DNA of 64,000 nt from Schaalia sp. ORNL0103 (GTDB taxonomy: Bacteria; Actinomycetota; Actinomycetes; Actinomycetales; Actinomycetaceae), in assembly GCF_019429565.1 (NCBI RefSeq), contig NZ_JAHXSA010000001.1, positions 372,001 through 436,000 of the forward strand, given 5' to 3'. This document shows, piece after piece, positions 59,852 through 64,000 of the stretch. The notes under the pieces are model-generated. The model was not told the origin of the DNA, searched no databases, and saw only the letters and a list, made by a program, of their open reading frames with translations. The number at the start of each line of letters is the position of its first letter. Position 1 is the first letter of the stretch. Made by a program: the position numbers and the translations under genes.

Positions 59852-60112
59852 ATGTGGCGGGTCGTTTTCTCCAAGCAGGCCGCGAAGGATGCGAAGAAGC
59901 TCTCCGCCAGCGGACTCAAGGCGAAAGCTCAGAGCCTCATCGAGGTTCTGACTGAGGATCCGTTTGCGGCGCCTCCCCGCTGCGAGCGCCCCGTCGGGGA
60001 CCTCGCAGGTATGTATTCCCGCAGGATCAACATTCAGCACAGGCTCGTCTACGAGGTCTTCGAAGAGGAACGCATCGTCCGTGTCCTGCGCATGTGGACT
60101 CATTACGAGTGA
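59852..60112 (+). CDS. yoeB: YoeB/Txe-family mRNA-cleaving toxin
   Basis: 86 residues from the ATG at 59852, two bases after the antitoxin stop. RelE-superfamily fold: VVFSKQAAKDAKKLSAS, PVGDLAGMYSRRINIQHRLVYEV and the C-terminal VLRMWTHYE with the catalytic His-Tyr end region. It is a ribosome-dependent endonuclease, held inactive by the upstream antitoxin. The pair appears intact. Confidence 0.93.
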   Translation: MWRVVFSKQAAKDAKKLSASGLKAKAQSLIEVLTEDPFAAPPRCERPVGDLAGMYSRRINIQHRLVYEVFEEERIVRVLRMWTHYE

Positions 60113-60117
60113 GCCGG

Positions 60118-60141
60118 CCTGTGGGTGAGAACTTCCACAGG
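60118..60141 (+). terminator. Small hairpin after the toxin gene
   Basis: CCTGTGG (60118-60124) and CCACAGG (60135-60141), loop of ten bases, 5 bp after the toxin stop. Short stem, so termination is uncertain. Confidence 0.4.
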
Positions 60142-60241
60142 GGGCGGGGGAGTGGGTCACATGCCGAAATCAATCGGCCACATTGCGGACGGCGGGCATA
60201 TTCTGGCTTCATATTTGTGAAAAACCACGACAGGAGACCCC

Positions 60242-61390
60242 ATGGCATCGACGCAGCACACCCCCACGGAACTTGAGGCTGCCGGCGACCTGGTACTTCC
60301 CGCCGCCGACGAGCTGGCCGGTCGTTTCCCCCTGACCCCCAACGCTCACCCGGCAACGCCGGAAGAGTACAACGAGATCATGTCGACCCTGGCCTTCGGT
60401 AAGAAGTTCACGGATCACATGGCCCACATGCGCTGGACCCGCGAGGGTGGCTGGGATGACCGCGGCGTCATTCCCTACGGCCCGCTCGAGCTGACCCCCG
60501 GCGCCTCCGTCTTCCACTACTGCCAGTCCGTGTTCGAGGGCATCAAGGCCTACAAGCGCGAGGATGGCTCCGTGTGGACCTTCCGTCCCGGCTACAACGC
60601 CGCGCGTCTGAACCACTCGGCGCGCCGCCTGGCCCTGCCCGAGCTGAGCCGCGAGGACTTCGTGGCATCCCTCGTGGACTACGTGCGCGCCGACGTGAAG
60701 TGGGTTCCCGATGTCGACGGTTCGTCGCTCTACCTGCGTCCCTTCATGTTCGCCTCCGAGGAGTTCGTGGGCGTCCACCCCGCCGGCGTCGTCGACTACT
60801 ACGTCATCGGCTCGCCGTCGGGCCCCTACTTCAAGGGCGGCCTGTCGGGCGTGGCCATCTGGGTGGAGCGCGAGTACCACCGTGCCGGCCCCGGCGGCAC
60901 CGGCAGCGCCAAGGCGGGCGGCAACTATGCGGCCTCCCTGCTGCCCCAGATCCAGGCCGAGGCCAAGGGCTTCTCCCAGGTCTGCTTCCTGGACACCTAC
61001 GAGGGCAAGTACCTCGAGGAGCTGGGCGGCATGAACATGTTCGTCGTCATGGCCGATGGGACCATCCGCACCCCTGAGCTCACCGGCGTCATCCTTGAAG
61101 GTGGCACGCGTAGCGCGATTCTGCGCATGCTGCGTGACCAGGGCGTGGACGTGCGCGAGGAGAAGATCGCCCTGTCCGAGGTTGTGGATGGCATCCGCTC
61201 GGGCGCGGTCGCCGAGGTGTTCGCGTGCGGCACTGCCGCCGTGGTCACCCCGATCACGCGCCTGGCTGGCGACGACTTCGACGTGGAGATCGAGGTGGGG
61301 GAGAAGACCCGCGAGATCCACAAGCACCTGACTGACATCCAGTGGGGCCGCGCCGAGGATCCCTACGGCTGGACGTACCGCCTGGTCTGA
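60242..61390 (+). CDS. ilvE: Branched-chain amino acid aminotransferase
   Basis: 382 residues; ATG at 60242 with GGAGA close upstream. Fold type IV PLP enzyme: VFHYCQSVFEGIKAYK, YLRPFMFASEEFVGV, the PLP lysine in GSAKAGGNYAASLL, and ELGGMNMFVVM followed by TPELTGVILEGGTRSAIL. It transfers amino groups in leucine, isoleucine and valine metabolism, linking functionally with leuA in this window. The length is the actinobacterial long form. A strong terminator follows. Confidence 0.96.
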   Translation: MASTQHTPTELEAAGDLVLPAADELAGRFPLTPNAHPATPEEYNEIMSTLAFGKKFTDHMAHMRWTREGGWDDRGVIPYGPLELTPGASVFHYCQSVFEGIKAYKREDGSVWTFRPGYNAARLNHSARRLALPELSREDFVASLVDYVRADVKWVPDVDGSSLYLRPFMFASEEFVGVHPAGVVDYYVIGSPSGPYFKGGLSGVAIWVEREYHRAGPGGTGSAKAGGNYAASLLPQIQAEAKGFSQVCFLDTYEGKYLEELGGMNMFVVMADGTIRTPELTGVILEGGTRSAILRMLRDQGVDVREEKIALSEVVDGIRSGAVAEVFACGTAAVVTPITRLAGDDFDVEIEVGEKTREIHKHLTDIQWGRAEDPYGWTYRLV

Positions 61391-61409
61391 GCATGATCGC
61401 TTGAGGAAG

Positions 61410-61441
61410 CCACGGCCTCGTCGATTGCACGAGGCCGTGGT
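61410..61441 (+). terminator. Terminator after ilvE
   Basis: 12-bp stem CCACGGCCTCGT / ACGAGGCCGTGG with a 7-base loop and a following TTTCTTT run, the best-formed intrinsic terminator in the window. It can also serve the convergent lysR-type gene. Confidence 0.85.
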
Positions 61442-61473
61442 TTCTTTATGTAGTCACGATGCGAAATTGGTCG

Positions 61474-62379
61474 TTACCGGTCAGTTCGCGCGATGACGTC
61501 CAGGAAGTCCCGTATGTGAGGGGGCGGAGTCGTCCCGGCCCAGATGGCGGTGAGCGGGCGGGTGATCTGGAGATTGTTGATCCGAACTCGCACGAGTCGG
61601 CCGGCGCGGGCGTCCTCGGACACGGCGAGGGAGCTCAGCGCGCCGGGGGCTATGCCGGCCATAATCGCGCTGCGAACGCCGAGCGTGGTCGTCAGCACGG
61701 CTGCGGGCTCGGCTGCGAGGGGAAAGCCCGCCTCGGTGAGGGCGTTCTCGAGCGCTTGTCGGGTGCCGCTGCCGGTCTCGCGGAGCACCAACCCAGTGCC
61801 CGCCAGTTCACGGACGGACACCCGGCGGGTCTTCGCCCATCGGTGACCGTGCTGCACAACGACTTCGATGGTGTCGTAAGCGACGGTGACCGACCGGAGG
61901 CCGGCGGGAACGACAGGGGTCTCGACGAGCCCGAGGTCTGCGGTTCCCTCGCGTATGGCCTCGACGACCGTGCTGCTGTTGGCGGCTGTGAGTTGAACGA
62001 CCGGGCCGTCATTGCCGTGAGAGATGCGCCACCGGGCGATCCAATCCGGTAGGAGGTGTTCTGCGATCGTGAGGCTCGCGGCGATGCGCATCATCTTCCC
62101 GCGATCCGTGCGGAGCGAGTTGACAGCATCCGAGAACTCGTCGGCCGCTGTCAGCAGCGTTGTTCCCCAGCCAACAACCAGCTCGCCTGTCGGAGTCAGT
62201 CGGGAGCCCCGTGCGGAACGCGCCAGCAGTCGCATGCGCAGATCTTTTTCCAGGTTCCGGATGCGCAGAGATATCGCCTGCTGACTCACGCCCAACTGCG
62301 CGCTTGCCGCCGACATGCTGCCTTCCTTCGCGACGAGCGCCAAGACTCGCAGTGCCTCCAAGTCCGGCTCGTAGTGCAT
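61474..62379 (-). CDS. LysR-family regulator, likely of the divergent yeiH gene
   Basis: 301 residues from the ATG at 62379 (GGGAGGCGGAAG upstream). N-terminal winged helix: LRVLALVAKEGSMSAASAQLGVSQQAISLRIRNLEKDL. The ligand domain shows MMRIAASLTIAEHLLPDWI and GLVETPVVP. It diverges from the YeiH-type exporter gene with an 88-bp gap, the classic LysR target arrangement. Related CysB/CbbR-like regulators govern sulfur compound transport. Confidence 0.92.
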   Translation of the reverse strand: MHYEPDLEALRVLALVAKEGSMSAASAQLGVSQQAISLRIRNLEKDLRMRLLARSARGSRLTPTGELVVGWGTTLLTAADEFSDAVNSLRTDRGKMMRIAASLTIAEHLLPDWIARWRISHGNDGPVVQLTAANSSTVVEAIREGTADLGLVETPVVPAGLRSVTVAYDTIEVVVQHGHRWAKTRRVSVRELAGTGLVLRETGSGTRQALENALTEAGFPLAAEPAAVLTTTLGVRSAIMAGIAPGALSSLAVSEDARAGRLVRVRINNLQITRPLTAIWAGTTPPPHIRDFLDVIARTDR

Positions 62380-62395
62380 CTTCCGCCTCCCAGCC

Positions 62396-62410
62396 ACAAG
62401 CATAACTTGT
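62396..62410. promoter_or_regulatory. LysR-type box candidate
   Basis: ACAAG-CATAA-CTTGT, a perfect 15-bp inverted repeat of the T-N11-A style, between the lysR-type gene and yeiH. Confidence 0.5.
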
Positions 62411-62467
62411 ATAGCGGACCGTATCTGCCTCTACTCGCGCAAGCGAGTCCCAGGAAACAATGGATGC

Positions 62468-63529
62468 ATGACACAGACACAGAACATTGCGACTGCCCGA
62501 CCGGAACACACGCTGCTTGCCCGAGTCCGCGCGCTCCTGCCCGGGCTTGTCCTCTGCCTGGCCGCGGCCGGAGCATCGTACGGGGTCAGCCTGCTGCTGC
62601 CGGGAGTCAGCCCGCTCATTATCGCGATCGTGCTTGGCGTACTCCTGGCCAACGTCGTCCGGCTGCCAGCAGCGGCCTCCGACGGCATCGACTTCTCCGC
62701 GAAAAAGCTCCTGCGCGCCGGCATCGTCTTCCTCGGACTCCAGCTGGTACTGACCGACATCCTCGACCTCGGAGCCCCAATGCTGGTCGTCGTCGTGTGC
62801 ATTGTCGCCGGCGGTCTGCTCGGCACCGTTCTCCTGGGGAGGCTGCTGCGGGTTCCATCCGGGCTCTCGCTGCTCATTGCCTGCGGATTCTCCATCTGCG
62901 GCGCGGCAGCCGTGGCGGGCGCGGCAGGGGTCACCGACCCGGACGACGAGGCCGAGGAAGACACCATCACCGCGGTCACCCTCGTGGTGATCTTCGGAAC
63001 GCTGATGATTCCCCTCGTCCCACTGCTCACGAACCTGCTTGGCCTGGGCTCCGAGACGGCCGGGATGTGGGCCGGGGGTTCCATCCATGAAATCGCGCAA
63101 GTCGTCGCGGTCGGAGGCATCATCGGCGGCGGAGCGCTCACGGTCGCGGTCATCGTCAAACTCGCCCGAGTGCTGCTGCTCGCCCCGGTCGTGGCCATCC
63201 TCAGCATCCGGGAGCGCCGTCTCAGCCGTACGGCAGGCGAACCCAGTCAACAGAGGTCGAGTTCGAAGCTGCCGCCCATCGTCCCGCTGTTCATCATCGG
63301 GTTCATCGCCATGGTGCTCCTGCGTTCCTTTATCCCTCTGCCGGACTTCGTGCTGACGACCGGCGGGCTGCTGCAGACAGGGTTGCTGGCTGCAGCGATG
63401 TTCGGACTCGGCTGCGGCGTCAAGATTCGGAACCTCATCAAGGTGGGCCTCAAGCCCTTCGCCCTGGCCGCGCTCTCCACCCTCCTCGTCGCCACCATCG
63501 CCTATTGCGGAGTCACCTTCGCCGGCTGA
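62468..63529 (+). CDS. YeiH-family putative sulfate/sulfonate exporter
   Basis: 353 residues with about ten membrane helices. Family features: GASYGVSLLLPGVSPLIIAI and the RAGIVFLGLQL helix. The GFSICGAAAVAGAAGVTDPDDEAEEDT stretch lies at about residues 139-165, and a GVKIRNLIKVGLKPFALA end completes the pattern. The putative sulfate exporter (UPF0324) family is exporter by annotation; transport has been shown only for a few members. It pairs with the divergent LysR regulator. Confidence 0.92.
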   Translation: MTQTQNIATARPEHTLLARVRALLPGLVLCLAAAGASYGVSLLLPGVSPLIIAIVLGVLLANVVRLPAAASDGIDFSAKKLLRAGIVFLGLQLVLTDILDLGAPMLVVVVCIVAGGLLGTVLLGRLLRVPSGLSLLIACGFSICGAAAVAGAAGVTDPDDEAEEDTITAVTLVVIFGTLMIPLVPLLTNLLGLGSETAGMWAGGSIHEIAQVVAVGGIIGGGALTVAVIVKLARVLLLAPVVAILSIRERRLSRTAGEPSQQRSSSKLPPIVPLFIIGFIAMVLLRSFIPLPDFVLTTGGLLQTGLLAAAMFGLGCGVKIRNLIKVGLKPFALAALSTLLVATIAYCGVTFAG

Positions 63530-63648
63530 ACATGGCTCACCAGGGCGTCACTACGCGCCGCAAACGGTCCAAAGTGACACTGGTGTCAGAACCTAACTAA
63601 GGGTATCCTTGGTTGTGTACTCGTGTGTGTCATGTTGATAGGAGCACA

Positions 63649-64000
63649 ATGAAACGCGCGATCGTGGTCGTCTGCTCGTGGGCAGCGGCTCTCTGCTTGG
63701 CTGCCGCTTACCTGGCGATTGGCTGGGGTATCGACACTGTTGTCGACGGGCATTCCTGGTCAACGTGGTGGATCGGCGTGCTGGGTGCCCTGGGATCCGG
63801 CGTGTTCGCGTGGGCGGTCAGCGCCCTGGGAGCCGCCCAGATGAACCAGATGGAACCCGCGCTACGCCACTCGATGATCCGACAGGTCTTTGCCCTGGGG
63901 CCCTCGCAGCGCACCAATGAGCGCGCGGGCCGCGTCGTCAACTCCGCCACCGACGGCGTCGAGCGCGTCGCCGCCTACAAGGGCATCTTCCTGGCCCCCA
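63649..64000 (+). CDS. ABC exporter half (N-terminal membrane part, cut at window edge)
   Basis: About 117 residues are visible, beginning MKRAIVVVCSWAAALCLAAAY after GGAG. Hydrophobic segments WWIGVLGALGSGVFAWAVSAL and the cytoplasmic helix MNQMEPALRHSMIRQVFALGP lead to the VVNSATDGVERVAAYKGIF motif, which marks type I ABC exporters of the CydD/MsbA class (N-terminal membrane domain). The ATPase domain lies beyond the window. Substrate unknown. The 119 bp upstream hold small repeats (TGACAC/GTGTCA at 63575-63588) but no clear promoter. Confidence 0.75.
   Translation, partial: MKRAIVVVCSWAAALCLAAAYLAIGWGIDTVVDGHSWSTWWIGVLGALGSGVFAWAVSALGAAQMNQMEPALRHSMIRQVFALGPSQRTNERAGRVVNSATDGVERVAAYKGIFLAP

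Noticed and set aside
63575-63612. Iron-type (DtxR) box upstream of the ABC exporter
   Set aside because: Only part of the AACCTAACTAAGG stretch resembles the consensus; the second half-site is missing.

Overview
The window is high-GC actinobacterial DNA. Gene content points to Actinomycetaceae, most likely a Schaalia/Actinomyces odontolyticus-type oral species; this is an inference from gene content, not a computed assignment. Clues are a secreted subtilisin with repeats like those that bind cell walls, luxS, a maltose ABC importer with no ATPase gene beside it, lactate use by lutABC plus lctP, the compact phoH-ybeY-corC-era block, recO-uppS, dgt-dnaG, and several genes that appear to start on leaderless mRNAs.

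Layout. 1-3.5 kb: two related polytopic membrane proteins (DUF5692-like) diverge around a twin-arginine SRPBCC-like protein. 3.5-8.3 kb: an AT-richer accessory segment whose one original gene, encoding an FRG-domain protein, is cut into three pieces by two different ISL3-family elements. Removing both elements and one copy of each 8-bp target duplication restores one 428-codon frame. 8.3-15.5 kb: secreted subtilase, FAD disulfide oxidoreductase, orphan Phd-type antitoxin, hrpB. 15.6-22.1 kb: tightly packed phoH-ybeY-corC-era-uvrA-like operon. 22.2-30.4 kb: lutABC and lctP, split by a five-gene accessory cluster (small helical protein, 394-aa putative effector, small hypothetical, two paralogous lipoproteins). 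30.6-36.1 kb: leuA, two tandem TetR regulators, recO-uppS, a DedA protein. 36.2-39.5 kb: znuABC-zur with a Zur-box-like operator. 39.5-44.7 kb: LacI-type regulator and a malEFG-type importer with a large malE-malF hairpin.

44.7-49.1 kb is a mosaic. A GntR-ABC-membrane operon lies between two copies of a roughly 105-bp element with terminal inverted repeats (MITE-like). An IS3-family element has inserted into the loop of the operon's terminator. A 19-bp-period array lies in front of glyS. 49.1-64 kb: glyS-dus-aroD, a PTS IIBCA gene, dgt (with its start region duplicated in tandem), dnaG, luxS, a YefM/YoeB module, ilvE, a LysR/YeiH divergent pair and the start of an ABC exporter.

Most genes are core metabolism or replication genes with clear family motifs. 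Novelty is concentrated at 1-8 kb, 25.6-28.7 kb and 44.7-49.1 kb. I saw no rRNA, tRNA, CRISPR array or prophage. All similarities were judged by eye; no database search was run.
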